Assembly: GCA_039725955.1 (NCBI GenBank)
Contig: CP091034.1
Coordinates: 4,460,001 to 4,524,000 of the forward strand
Origin: Sinorhizobium sp. B11
GTDB taxonomy: Bacteria > Pseudomonadota > Alphaproteobacteria > Rhizobiales > Rhizobiaceae
Reading direction: 5' to 3'
Length of the DNA stretch: 64,000 bases
Under the pieces are notes generated by a model. It searched no databases. It was not told where the DNA came from and saw nothing but the letters and a program-made list of their open reading frames with translations. Position numbers and translations under genes: made by a program. This document shows positions 37,116 to 45,590 of this stretch, in pieces; the first letter of the stretch is position 1; the number at the start of each line of letters is the position of its first letter.

Positions 37116-37193
37116 CCATGCGATCTGATGCGGGAGGCGGCTTGACCGCCCCGGTACTGCGCGAAGTTCTTCTTGGCGCAAGGGAGAGTGCTA

Positions 37194-38231
37194 TTGCTTC
37201 AGGATGCTTCGATCGCAGAGAAAGCCCGCCCGGCCCTTGCTTTCGCCTTCGGACCCTTTGGCATTGAAAAGCTCTTTGCCACTGCTGATACTGCCAGGCT
37301 GAAGCAGGCCTGCCGAATGCCGGGCGAATTGCCGATCCGCGATTTCTCTGCCGCTGCAGCAAGGCAGATTCTCGCGGATGCGGAGATCCTCGTAACCGGT
37401 TGGGGCTGCCCGATGATCGATGCAGCGGTCCTCGACACTGCACCCAAACTGCGGCTGATCGCTCATGCGGCCGGGTCGGTGAAGCATTTGGTCGCGCCGG
37501 AAGTTTTCGAGCGTGGCGTGGTCGTTACCAATGCTGCGGATGCGAATGCCGTTCCTGTCGCCGAATTTACACTTGCCGCCATTCTTTTTGCGAACAAGCA
37601 GGTTTTCCGGTTTCGCCGGGACTATACGTCGAAGCGCAGCTTCATCGGCGTTTCCCAGCAATATGACGGCGACGCCGGCAATTGGGAAAAGCGTGTCGGC
37701 ATCATCGGCGCCTCGCGCATCGGCCGTCGTGTCATTGAGCTTCTGCGACCGTTCGGCATCGAAATCCTGTTGCACGATCCGTTGGTCGATGCGTCAGAGG
37801 CGCGCCGCATGGGCGCAACGCTTGTTCCTCTCGAGGAACTGATGAGAAGCTGCGACACGATTTCCATCCACGCGCCGTTGCTCGCATCCACCCGCGGCAT
37901 GATCGACGCCGGCATGCTGGCCCGCATGCCCGACGGCGCAACGCTGATCAATACCGCCCGTGGCGGCATTGTCGATAGCGCAGCACTGGAGGCCGAACTC
38001 GTCAGTGGCCGGCTCTGGGCAATTCTCGATGTGACGGAGCCGGAAACACCGCCGGTCGATTCCCCTCTTTATACGCTGGAGAATGTACTGATGACGCCAC
38101 ATATTGCTGGCGCCATCGGACGCGAGCGCCATCGTCTTGGCCGCCTCGTGGTCGAAGAGATAGAACGCTATCTGGCCGGCGAGCCGTTGCGCCATAGTGT
38201 TACCATCGAAGGTCTGCTGCATCAGGCCTAG
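37194..38231 (+). CDS. D-2-hydroxyacid dehydrogenase family protein
   Basis: About 345-residue NAD-dependent dehydrogenase. Rossmann segment RVGIIGASRIGRRVIELL (the GxGxxG loop reads G-A-S-R-I-G), catalytic Arg in NTARGGIVDSAAL, Glu in VTEPETPP and His in TPHIAGAIG. The start is uncertain: TTG 37194 has AAGGGAG at good distance; GTG 37188 and TTG 37173 are in frame. It lies downstream of the LacI regulator and is followed by thuA-like and aldehyde dehydrogenase genes, so it probably oxidises or reduces a sugar-derived hydroxy acid. Confidence 0.88.
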   Translation: MLQDASIAEKARPALAFAFGPFGIEKLFATADTARLKQACRMPGELPIRDFSAAAARQILADAEILVTGWGCPMIDAAVLDTAPKLRLIAHAAGSVKHLVAPEVFERGVVVTNAADANAVPVAEFTLAAILFANKQVFRFRRDYTSKRSFIGVSQQYDGDAGNWEKRVGIIGASRIGRRVIELLRPFGIEILLHDPLVDASEARRMGATLVPLEELMRSCDTISIHAPLLASTRGMIDAGMLARMPDGATLINTARGGIVDSAALEAELVSGRLWAILDVTEPETPPVDSPLYTLENVLMTPHIAGAIGRERHRLGRLVVEEIERYLAGEPLRHSVTIEGLLHQA

Positions 38232-38335
38232 AGCAATTCCGGCGAAAACAGGCAGCGGTTTTGCCTCCGGAATTGCGTGAAGACAAAGAGATAGAGAATT
38301 TTCGTAGTTCGAAGAGAAACGGAAACGCTCTGAAG
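38230..38335. repeat. RIME-like intergenic palindromic repeat
   Basis: Fills the gap between the dehydrogenase and ThuA-like genes. The first part is a long imperfect palindrome: GCAATTCCGG (38233-38242) pairs with CCGGAATTGC (38267-38276), with an inner GAAAAC / GTTTT pair. The second part (ACAAAGAGATAGAG ... GGAAACGCTCTGA) matches the companion segment of the Rhizobium-specific intergenic mosaic element as I remember it. The element begins on the last base pairs of the dehydrogenase stop codon. Confidence 0.7.
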
Positions 38336-38343
38336 GAGGAAGG

Positions 38344-38988
38344 ATGAGGAAGGCCATCATCGTCTGGGGCGGCTGGGCAGGCCATGAGCCTGAACCATGC
38401 GCCAATATCGTCGGCGAGTTGCTGCGTGAAGACGGCTTTGCGGTCGAGATCACCAATGATCTCGACATCTTCGGCTCTCCGCAGCTTGAAAAAGCCGACC
38501 TTTTGGTCCCTGTCATCACCGGCGAGACGCTGGAAAAACCGCATGCCAATGCGCTGGTTGAAGCGGTACGTGGCGGGCTTGGCCTCGGCGGCCATCATGG
38601 CTGCCTTGCCACGTCCTTCAAGGAAAGCGCCCCCTTCCGCTACGTCTCAGGCGTCACCTGGGTCGCCCATCCCGGCAATATCATCGACTTCCGGGTCGCG
38701 GTGACGCGGCAGGACGATCCGCTGATGGAAGGCATCCCGGATTTCGACTACCGCTCGGAGCAATATTACCTGCACTACGATCCTTCGGTCGAAATCCTCG
38801 CCACCACAACCTTTACCGGCCAGTACGATCCGGCCGCGCGCAATATCGCGATGCCGGTAGTCTTCAAGCGGCACTTCGGCGAGGGCCGCATCTTCTATTC
38901 GGCACTCGGCCATGTCGCCGCCGAATTCAACCATCCCTACATGCCTCTCATTCTCCGGCGCGGCCTCAGTTGGGCCGCCCGACAGTAG
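38344..38988 (+). CDS. ThuA-like protein (trehalose-utilisation family)
   Basis: 214-residue soluble protein of the ThuA/class I glutamine-amidotransferase-like fold. Landmarks are IVWGGWAGHEPE, the central GLGGHHGCLATSFKESAPFR, and the C-terminal RIFYSALGHVAAEF with the family's GH. In Sinorhizobium thuA takes part in trehalose/disaccharide catabolism through 3-keto sugars. AAGGAGGAAGG lies ahead of the ATG. Member of the regulator-dehydrogenase-ThuA-ALDH group; the exact reaction is not known. Confidence 0.88.
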   Translation: MRKAIIVWGGWAGHEPEPCANIVGELLREDGFAVEITNDLDIFGSPQLEKADLLVPVITGETLEKPHANALVEAVRGGLGLGGHHGCLATSFKESAPFRYVSGVTWVAHPGNIIDFRVAVTRQDDPLMEGIPDFDYRSEQYYLHYDPSVEILATTTFTGQYDPAARNIAMPVVFKRHFGEGRIFYSALGHVAAEFNHPYMPLILRRGLSWAARQ

Positions 38989-39029
38989 TCGCCCATCAGC
39001 AGTCCCATTCAGCAATCGAGGACAAAGTC

Positions 39030-40541
39030 ATGACCGTCCAATATCGCTTCATCGCGCCGCGCCTAGACGATCCGCGCCTTCTGCAGGACCGCCGCTATTC
39101 CATGCTGATCGATGGCAGGAGCGTTCCCGCCCAGTCAGGAGAGACGATCAACCGCGAAAGTCCTGCTCACCCCGGCCATATCGTCGGCGCCATTCCGAAA
39201 GGTTCGCGTGCCGACGCCGAGGCTGCAATTGCGGCTGCCCGCAAAGCCTTCGACCATGGCCCCTGGCCGAAAATGACCGGTGGCGAGCGTGCCCGCATCA
39301 TGCGCCGCGTCGCCGATCTCATCGAAGCGAATATCGAGGAGCTTGCCACCATCGAGGCGCTGGAGGTCGGCAAGGCAATCAACCAGGCGCGCGACGAAAT
39401 GGGCTTTTCCGCGTCGCTCTGGCATTATGCCGCCGGCCATGCACAGGGCCTCGAAGGCGAAACGCATAATGATATGGGTGCCAATACGCTCGGTCTCGTG
39501 CTGCGCGAGCCAGCCGGCGTCGTCGGCATCATCACGCCCTGGAATTTCCCCCTGTTGATCGGCTCCGAGCGCATTCCCTGGGCGATTGGCGCAGGCTGCA
39601 CCGTCGTTATCAAACCCAGCGAATTCACCTCGGGCTCGACCATCCGCCTCGCAGAACTTGCCCGCGAGGCTGGCTTGCCGGACGGTGTGTTGAATGTCGT
39701 AACAGGCTATGGCGCCGATGTCGGCCAGATCTTCGCCGAGCATCCCGATGTCGACATGGTCACCTTCACCGGTTCGCAGCGCGTCGGCCGCATCATCGGC
39801 GCGATTGCCGGCCAGAACATCAAAAGGGTCGGCCTGGAACTCGGCGGCAAAGGTCCGCAGATTGTCTTCGCCGATGCCGATCTCGATGCCGCCGCCGCGA
39901 AGATTTCAGGCGGCGCCTTTCATTGTTCGGGTCAGGTCTGCATCGCCGGCAGTCGCCTGATCGTTCATGAGTCTGTCGCTGACAAGCTTCTGGAAAAGGT
40001 CGAGGCTCTGGCGGCAAGCATCGTCACCGGCGATCCGCTCGACGATTCCAGCACCGTCGGCGCGCTGATCCACAAAGCCCATCTCGAGAAGGTCTCCGGC
40101 TACGTGGCCGCAGGCAAGGCGGATGGTGCACAGATCTATAGCGGTGGCACCATTCTCGGCGAAGGCGGCGCCTTCTACGCGCCGACGATCTTCACCGGCG
40201 TGAAACCGGATATGTCGATTGCTCGTGAGGAGATCTTCGGCCCGGTTCTTGCCAGCTTCCGCTTCAGGGATCCCGAAGAGGCAATCCGCTTGGCCAATGA
40301 TACACCTTTCGGCCTTTCTGCCTGCGTCTGGTCGAACAATCTATCGACTGCCCTGCAGGCGATCCGCCGCATCAAGGCCGGCCGTACCTGGATCAACGGC
40401 ATGGGCGACGGCACGCCGCAAATGCCGATCGGCGGCTACAAGCAAAGCGGGATCGGCCGCGAACTCGGCCGTCATGGTTTCGATGAATATTCGGAGCTGA
40501 AGAACGTTCACATCACGCTTGCGGATAGCCTGGCGCGATAA
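39030..40541 (+). CDS. NAD(P)-dependent aldehyde dehydrogenase
   Basis: 503-residue aldehyde dehydrogenase. Cofactor region GIITPWNFPLLIGSERIPWA and FTGSQRVGRIIG, general base Glu in LELGGKGPQ, catalytic Cys in SGQVCIAGSRL, and the C-terminal FGLSACVWSNN and KQSGIGRELG segments. Start ATG 39030 follows GAGGACAAAG; the frame runs 20 codons further upstream. Last gene of the LacI-linked catabolic set, closed by a hairpin. Likely oxidises a sugar- or polyol-derived aldehyde. Confidence 0.92.
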   Translation: MTVQYRFIAPRLDDPRLLQDRRYSMLIDGRSVPAQSGETINRESPAHPGHIVGAIPKGSRADAEAAIAAARKAFDHGPWPKMTGGERARIMRRVADLIEANIEELATIEALEVGKAINQARDEMGFSASLWHYAAGHAQGLEGETHNDMGANTLGLVLREPAGVVGIITPWNFPLLIGSERIPWAIGAGCTVVIKPSEFTSGSTIRLAELAREAGLPDGVLNVVTGYGADVGQIFAEHPDVDMVTFTGSQRVGRIIGAIAGQNIKRVGLELGGKGPQIVFADADLDAAAAKISGGAFHCSGQVCIAGSRLIVHESVADKLLEKVEALAASIVTGDPLDDSSTVGALIHKAHLEKVSGYVAAGKADGAQIYSGGTILGEGGAFYAPTIFTGVKPDMSIAREEIFGPVLASFRFRDPEEAIRLANDTPFGLSACVWSNNLSTALQAIRRIKAGRTWINGMGDGTPQMPIGGYKQSGIGRELGRHGFDEYSELKNVHITLADSLAR

Positions 40542-40546
40542 TGCAA

Positions 40547-40574
40547 AAGCCGCCGGCCTGATGGTCGGCGGCTT
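40547..40574 (+). terminator. Hairpin after the aldehyde dehydrogenase gene
   Basis: AAGCCGCCG / CGGCGGCTT, 9-bp stem with a 10-base loop, immediately after the stop codon. The T tract is short, so it may act together with a factor-dependent terminator. Confidence 0.65.
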
Positions 40575-40621
40575 ATACAAGCTCGCACAGAAATGGCTTT
40601 TGCCGCGTGGCGGGATTCAAT

Positions 40622-40879
40622 CTAGCGGCCTGCCGTCTGGCGCCGGCTGCTCTGATTATCCTGTGCCTCGGCCTCGTCATAGGTCCGCATCAAGCGCCCG
40701 GCTGCCTTCAGTTTTTCGATGAGATCACTGCCGTCGGCGGAAGCCTTGGTAGCTTCGAGCTGATCGAACTCCCTGAGCGCCTGCGCCCAATGGCTCTCGC
40801 CCCGACCGTGCGGCCGGCCTTCCTCTTCCCAGATGGCATATGCCCGCTGGTTGACCCAATCATCCCGATTACGATTCAT
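40622..40879 (-). CDS. DUF2934 domain protein
   Basis: 85-residue acidic-basic protein with the DUF2934 core: DDWVNQRAYAIWEEEGRPHG followed by SHWAQALREF. The family is common in Rhizobiales and often stress-associated by annotation, but no function is established. I start at ATG 40879 (MNRNRDDW); an upstream ATG at 40909 has no better signal. The C-terminus is polar and probably disordered. Confidence 0.75.
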   Translation of the reverse strand: MNRNRDDWVNQRAYAIWEEEGRPHGRGESHWAQALREFDQLEATKASADGSDLIEKLKAAGRLMRTYDEAEAQDNQSSRRQTAGR

Positions 40880-41024
40880 CTCAAAACCCCAGCCAGTAAA
40901 TATGTTCACGCAATGCCAATGGAAATAAAAGTGACAGCCCGGACTTTAGGAGTCGTTACTGCGGGATGTAATATTGCAGGATAAATTGCGTCGGAAAGAA
41001 TAGTTTTTCAGTGGCTATAGTTAA

Positions 41025-41050
41025 AAGGGCGGAAACGTTTGTCCGCCCTT
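41025..41050 (-). terminator. Terminator of the MFS efflux gene
   Basis: AAGGGCGGA / TCCGCCCTT, 9-bp stem, with TTTT after it on the minus strand. It lies 6 bp beyond the MFS stop codon. The stem is the same as that of the yqiK terminator at 47316. Confidence 0.85.
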
Positions 41051-41056
41051 CTCCGT

Positions 41057-42586
41057 TCAAACAGCAACAGACTCTTCAGCCGCTTCGCCGGCTTTGCCGA
41101 CGCCTCGTCCCATGAAAGTGAAAATGACGATTGCCGTCAGAACCGTGATGCCGGTTAGAAACCACAGAAGCAGGCCGAAAGCATCATTATAGGCATGGAT
41201 GAGTTCCAGTTCGCCTATTCCGGAAAGAGCCTGGCCCGCACCCTTGAGATCGCCCGTCACCAGACGCTGTGCCGCCACGATCGCTTCATGGCTTGTCCCA
41301 AGATAGGACTGCGTCAGCGCGGAGAGGACCGCACTCACGATGGCGAGTGCCACCCCTTCGCCGGCGACGCGGGTCGTGCTGAAAATCCCGGTTGCCATGC
41401 CGGCGCGCTCCTTCGGCACGACACTGACGGCAAGCCCGTCCATGAGGCCCCAAGGCAGGCTGATGCCGATACCGATCGTCAGCAGGGGTGCAACAAGCGC
41501 CACATGGTCCGAACCGACGGGAATATGGGCGAGCCAGAAGAGACCGACAGCCGAGATGACGAGACCGGCGCTGCAGATCGTCGCTGCCGGCAACCACCGG
41601 GTCAGCAACCCGGCCGCGATCGGCAGGATGAGGAGCGGGCCGGAAAGCGCGATCATCATCTGTCCCCCAGCAACCGCACTCAAACGCTCGATACCGACGA
41701 AACGCACCGGCAGCAGGATCAGCAGGACAACGAATGCATAGGCTGGAGCAGCCGCAAGGAGTTGCACGCCGACGAAACGGGGATACCGGAAAAGCGTCAG
41801 ATCGAGCATGGGCCGCTTTACGAGGTGCTCGATGAAGCAGAAGAGAGCCATCAGCAGCGCCGAGCCCAGAAGGAGCCCAAGCGTAAGGGCATCGCCCCAG
41901 CCGCTCTCCGGTGCCCGCAGCACGCCATAAGTAAAAAGCGAGAGAGCGAGCGTGAAGCTGATTGCGCCCGGCCAATCGAGCCCCCTTGCCTCGGGATCGC
42001 GGGTTTCCGTCAGGAATACCGCACCGAATATGAAAGCGATGATGGCGAGGCCAACAACGAGTGCGAAGATCGCCCGCCAACCGAAGGCTTCGATCATCAT
42101 GCCCGACGCCATCGGTCCGAAGGCCAGGCCAATACCGAAACTCGCGCCGACGAGACTAAAGGCACGCATGCGTTCCTTTCCGTCGAACTCTTGCGCTAGC
42201 GATGCCATCCCGCCAGAGAAAGCCGCGGCCGAGCCGAAACCCTGGAGCGCGCGAAGGCCGTCGAACCAGACGATATCAGGCGAAAAGGCAAGCCCGCCGG
42301 AAAACAGGATGAAGGCGGCAAGGCCGCACAGGAAGATGCGTTTGCGGCCATAGCTGTCCGCGAGCGCACCGGCGGCCATAAGCGTGCTGCCAAAGGTAAG
42401 CATGAAGGCATTGGTGACCCAGTTGTGGGCAATGGGGCTGCCGCCGAGTTCGGCACTGATTGCCGGCAGGGCCACGGCGGGACCTGTAAAGGTAAGAGGC
42501 ATAGCCGCCGCTGCGGAGCAGATGGCGATCAAGACGAAGATTTTCTCCGCGATACTTGCAGGTTTGGATTTGTGGGGAACGGTCAT
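41057..42586 (-). CDS. MFS transporter, DHA2 (EmrB/QacA) family
   Basis: 509-residue inner-membrane drug:H+ antiporter-type protein with about 14 hydrophobic segments. The N-terminal helices read PLTFTGPAVALPAISAELGG and the loop SYGRKRIFLCGL is the MFS motif A position (DxxGRKR-like); GIGLAFGPMASGMMIEAFGWRAIF is motif C region. A terminator follows. Divergent from a LysR-type gene across 152 bp, the usual arrangement for a regulated efflux pump. Substrates unknown; solvent or antimicrobial export is the default guess. Confidence 0.9.
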   Translation of the reverse strand: MTVPHKSKPASIAEKIFVLIAICSAAAAMPLTFTGPAVALPAISAELGGSPIAHNWVTNAFMLTFGSTLMAAGALADSYGRKRIFLCGLAAFILFSGGLAFSPDIVWFDGLRALQGFGSAAAFSGGMASLAQEFDGKERMRAFSLVGASFGIGLAFGPMASGMMIEAFGWRAIFALVVGLAIIAFIFGAVFLTETRDPEARGLDWPGAISFTLALSLFTYGVLRAPESGWGDALTLGLLLGSALLMALFCFIEHLVKRPMLDLTLFRYPRFVGVQLLAAAPAYAFVVLLILLPVRFVGIERLSAVAGGQMMIALSGPLLILPIAAGLLTRWLPAATICSAGLVISAVGLFWLAHIPVGSDHVALVAPLLTIGIGISLPWGLMDGLAVSVVPKERAGMATGIFSTTRVAGEGVALAIVSAVLSALTQSYLGTSHEAIVAAQRLVTGDLKGAGQALSGIGELELIHAYNDAFGLLLWFLTGITVLTAIVIFTFMGRGVGKAGEAAEESVAV

Positions 42587-42738
42587 CAGATATCCGCTGG
42601 TTCGAGGGTGGGACGCGATTGGGAGGGCACGGGCGGCGCTGAAACGCCTGGACTTCGAATGCGGAAAGCAGCATAAATTGAGGATAATGCTTCGATAACC
42701 TATGGTTTGTTCCGCATATAAAGGAAGAAACCGCTCGA

Positions 42739-43677
42739 ATGGATCTGTATATGGACCAGCCTCTGGGTGGCCTCACGGCATTCGTCAGAACGGCGGATCT
42801 TGGAAGTTTCGTCGCCGCCGGCCGTGCTCTCGGCCTTTCCGCCTCCGCTGTCGGCAAGGCCGTAACCGCGCTTGAACAACAGCTCGGCGTCCGCCTGTTC
42901 CAGCGCTCGACGCGGAGCTTGCGACTGACGGAAGAAGGCCGCCTGTTCCATGAGCGCTGCCGGCGCATCCTTGATGACCTGGAAGACGCCCAAGCCTCGC
43001 TCGCTCAGGCGGTTGCGATCCCTCGGGGGCGGTTGCGCGTGAGCGTACCGCTGGTCAGCTACCATCTGATCCTGCCGATCCTGCCGGAATTCGTGAACCT
43101 CTACCCGGAGGTCGAACTCGATCTCGACTTCAACGACCGGATTGTCGATCTGATCGAAGAGGGCGTCGATGTCGCCATCCGCAGCGGAACCTTGCCGGAT
43201 TCGCGGCTGATGTCGCGTGCACTTCGCCCGTTCCAGCTTCTGCTATGCGCGGCTCCCGCCTATCTGGAAAAACACGGCACTCCGGATTGCCCACGTGACC
43301 TGGAAGGTCACTTAGGCGTCCGCTTCCGATTCCCGAATTCCGGAAAACTGCAGCCCTGGCCGCTCAGCCTCTCTCCCGATCATCCGGAAATCAGAACCCG
43401 CACGGTGCTGACCTGCAACAACATGGAAGCCCTTCGCGGCGCCACTGTCAGTGGCATGGGCATCGGCTGCATGCCGGATTTCCTCGCCCGCGATCCTCTT
43501 GCAGATGGCAGGCTGCGCACGGTGCTCGATGCCCATATCGATGCCCCCGCCCAGTTCCACCTGCTCTGGCCATCCAACCGGCACCTTTCGCCCAAGGTCC
43601 GCGTGCTTGTCGATTTCCTCAGCGAAAAGCTCTTTTCCGATCGTTGCGAGAGCGTCCCTATTGCACGCCACGCTTGA
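42739..43677 (+). CDS. LysR-family transcriptional regulator
   Basis: 312-residue LTTR with N-terminal winged helix (FVRTADLGSFVAAGRALGLS, then SAVGKAVTALEQQLGVRLFQ) and a substrate-binding effector domain (GRLRVSVPLVSYHLILPILP to the C-terminus). Divergent from the MFS pump. The intergenic DNA contains TAACCTATGGTTT, an AACC-N3-GGTT inverted repeat near 42695-42710 that fits the T-N11-A pattern of a LysR box. It probably controls the pump gene and itself. Confidence 0.92.
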   Translation: MDLYMDQPLGGLTAFVRTADLGSFVAAGRALGLSASAVGKAVTALEQQLGVRLFQRSTRSLRLTEEGRLFHERCRRILDDLEDAQASLAQAVAIPRGRLRVSVPLVSYHLILPILPEFVNLYPEVELDLDFNDRIVDLIEEGVDVAIRSGTLPDSRLMSRALRPFQLLLCAAPAYLEKHGTPDCPRDLEGHLGVRFRFPNSGKLQPWPLSLSPDHPEIRTRTVLTCNNMEALRGATVSGMGIGCMPDFLARDPLADGRLRTVLDAHIDAPAQFHLLWPSNRHLSPKVRVLVDFLSEKLFSDRCESVPIARHA

Positions 43678-43766
43678 GAAAATCATTTATGTCCTGAATG
43701 CGCCATACATACCTAGGGATTCATCCGCCGGATAAAATTTCAACTAAAAACTGAAACCTGGACTTG

Positions 43767-43787
43767 AAAGCACAAAAGCAGTGCTTT
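43767..43787 (+). repeat. Inverted repeat abutting the PspA-fusion start codon
   Basis: AAAGCAC-AAAAGCA-GTGCTTT, a perfect 7-bp stem with a 7-base loop, ends at the base before ATG 43788. If transcribed it would fold over the ribosome-binding region, so it could control translation; as DNA it could be a regulator site. No clear Shine-Dalgarno sequence is visible here. Confidence 0.6.
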
Positions 43788-44933
43788 ATGTTTAAAGGCA
43801 TGGCCCAAACCGCTCACACATCGATTTTGCGCTATGACCTTTCGCCTGACCCTGAGGCAAAACAGGCTCTGGACGAGACCTTTGCCGCCTACGCAAAAAT
43901 GCTCGCCATGCTCGACGAGATGCTGACGGAAGAAGACGGAGCCAATCTCGTTACGCTTCACGAACTGGCTTATGAGACCGTTCGGGAGAAAACGGGACTG
44001 CCGGCCAGGCTGGTCACCCTCGGTCTGCGCGACTTCGCATCCAATCGCAACCATCCGATATCACCGGCAAAACTGCCTCTGGATGAAAAACTGTTCTCGA
44101 TAAAGGGACCCGCAACGCTGTCACTCGCGACCGTTCGTGGCCGAATGATCGTTCCTTACGACGTCGCAGGCTATTCGAACGGGTCGATCAACATCTTTGC
44201 GGCTCAACTCGTTGCCAACAACGGTGCCTTTCAGATCGATATCGGCGTCACTCCGCATGCAAACCGAAGGGAGATCAATATCATGACAAGTGAAGGGATA
44301 TTGTCGCGCGTAGGTCGCCTTATCGCCGGACTTGCGAATGCTGCCGTCGACAAGGCCGAAGGAGCAAACAAAATCGCGGTCGTCGAACAAGCGCTTCGTG
44401 ACATCGATTCTGCTGCCGACGAGGCCCGTGTGGACCTCGGCAAATCACGGGCAGAAGAATATCGCATCCAGACCCGACGCAGCGAGATCGAAGCTGATCG
44501 GCGCGCCCTTGATGACAAGATCCGCACAGCCATGTCGGCCAATCGAGATGACCTTGCGAAGGCGGGCGTGGCAAGACAGATCGATCTGGAGGCGCAGCTT
44601 GCTGCACTCGACAATGCCCTATCGGCCGCCAGAACACAGCTGGATGAGGGCCAGCAAGCGCTTCAGGCAATCCTGGCGACACGCCGTGAGGCAGAAGAAA
44701 AGCTGGCCGCTTTGAAGCGTAGTCTTCAGCATCTGCATGAGGCTTCCGACACTGCAGCCGGCCGAAGCCGGCCGACTGACGGGGCAGCCCGCGCGGCCGC
44801 GGCCGTTTCACGCCTCACAGGAGTTCCGTCAGAGGATAAGGCTGCAAGCGCAGAGCTGGATGAACTTGACCGTCTGCATCGGGAACAGGCGATCGAAGCC
44901 CGGCTCGCCCAGCTCAAGGCCGGTCAGAATTAA
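43788..44933 (+). CDS. PspA/IM30 family protein with a TnpB-like N-terminal domain
   Basis: 381 residues in two parts. Residues 166-381, from MTSEGILSRVGRLIAGLANA onward, are a complete PspA/IM30 protein: long amphipathic coiled coil (KAEGANKIAVVEQALRDIDS, then repeated charged heptads) that binds and remodels the inner membrane under stress. Residues about 8-160 do not belong to PspA. They follow the N-terminal half of IS200/IS605 TnpB: LHELAYETVREKTGLPARLV, then LDEKLFSIKGPATLSLATVRGRMIVPY, then a beta strand ending NNGAFQIDIGV. The RuvC nuclease part of TnpB is absent. An internal ATG at 44283 with AGGGAG upstream could also give a 216-residue PspA alone. Start could be ATG 43788, ATG 43800 or TTG 43764. 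First gene of an operon with yqiJ and yqiK. Confidence 0.88.
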   Translation: MFKGMAQTAHTSILRYDLSPDPEAKQALDETFAAYAKMLAMLDEMLTEEDGANLVTLHELAYETVREKTGLPARLVTLGLRDFASNRNHPISPAKLPLDEKLFSIKGPATLSLATVRGRMIVPYDVAGYSNGSINIFAAQLVANNGAFQIDIGVTPHANRREINIMTSEGILSRVGRLIAGLANAAVDKAEGANKIAVVEQALRDIDSAADEARVDLGKSRAEEYRIQTRRSEIEADRRALDDKIRTAMSANRDDLAKAGVARQIDLEAQLAALDNALSAARTQLDEGQQALQAILATRREAEEKLAALKRSLQHLHEASDTAAGRSRPTDGAARAAAAVSRLTGVPSEDKAASAELDELDRLHREQAIEARLAQLKAGQN

Positions 44934-44939
44934 ACGCAG

Positions 44940-45590
44940 ATGGATCTTTTCCTCGACCCTCACTCCACCCCCTTTGCGGTTGCGGCAATCATACTGGCTG
45001 CACTGACCTTTCTGGAAATGTGCTGCCTTTTGATTGGGTTTTCGCTCAGCGAGCTGATCGGAAAGGCATTACCCGACGATCACGGCAGCGGCGTGTCGGG
45101 GCTTCTGTCATGGCTCAACTATGGTGGAGTTCCGGTTCTGGTGCTGCTGATGCTGTTTCTCGGCATGTTTGCCATAAACGGCTTTGTTTTCCAGGCGATT
45201 GCCCGAACCCTTTGGTTGCCTTTGCCGACACTCGTGGCCGCGGTGCCTGCTTTTCTTGTTGCGATCCCTGAAGTCCGATCCCTGACCAGGATCGTCGGGC
45301 GGCTCGTACCACGTGATGAGACCTATGCCGTTGACCTCGCCGAATTCATTGGAAGGACTGGCGAAGTGACAGTCGGCCCGTTGGATCAAGGGCTGCCCGG
45401 CTGTGTTCGCATTAAGGACCGGCACAGCAATTGGCATACGTTCAGGGCTAGGGCCGCGCCGAACGAACGGCCCATGGCGATCGGCGCCCAGGTCCTCATT
45501 GTCGACCATAAATCCAATGTTTTCATAGCCATCACTCCGCCGTCAAACATGCTGAAGGCGCCAGATACATATACCGGGGAGTCACCATGA
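44940..45590 (+). CDS. yqiJ: YqiJ-like inner-membrane protein with OB-fold domain
   Basis: 216 residues: three or four hydrophobic helices in the N-terminal half (FAVAAIILAALTFLEMCCLL; GVPVLVLLMLFLGMFAINGF; PLPTLVAAVPAFLVAIPEV) and a soluble beta-rich C-terminal part (FIGRTGEVTVGPLDQGLPGC, GAQVLIVDH) typical of the NfeD/YqiJ OB fold. YqiJ/NfeD proteins partner with flotillins in membrane microdomains. Its stop overlaps the yqiK start (ATGA) and it begins 6 bp after the PspA gene, so the three are co-translated. Confidence 0.9.
   Translation: MDLFLDPHSTPFAVAAIILAALTFLEMCCLLIGFSLSELIGKALPDDHGSGVSGLLSWLNYGGVPVLVLLMLFLGMFAINGFVFQAIARTLWLPLPTLVAAVPAFLVAIPEVRSLTRIVGRLVPRDETYAVDLAEFIGRTGEVTVGPLDQGLPGCVRIKDRHSNWHTFRARAAPNERPMAIGAQVLIVDHKSNVFIAITPPSNMLKAPDTYTGESP

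Noticed and set aside
43680..43760. Sigma-54 promoter for the PspA operon
   Set aside because: TGGACTTGAAAGCA near 43760 has the wrong -24/-12 spacing, and no PspF-type activator gene is adjacent.
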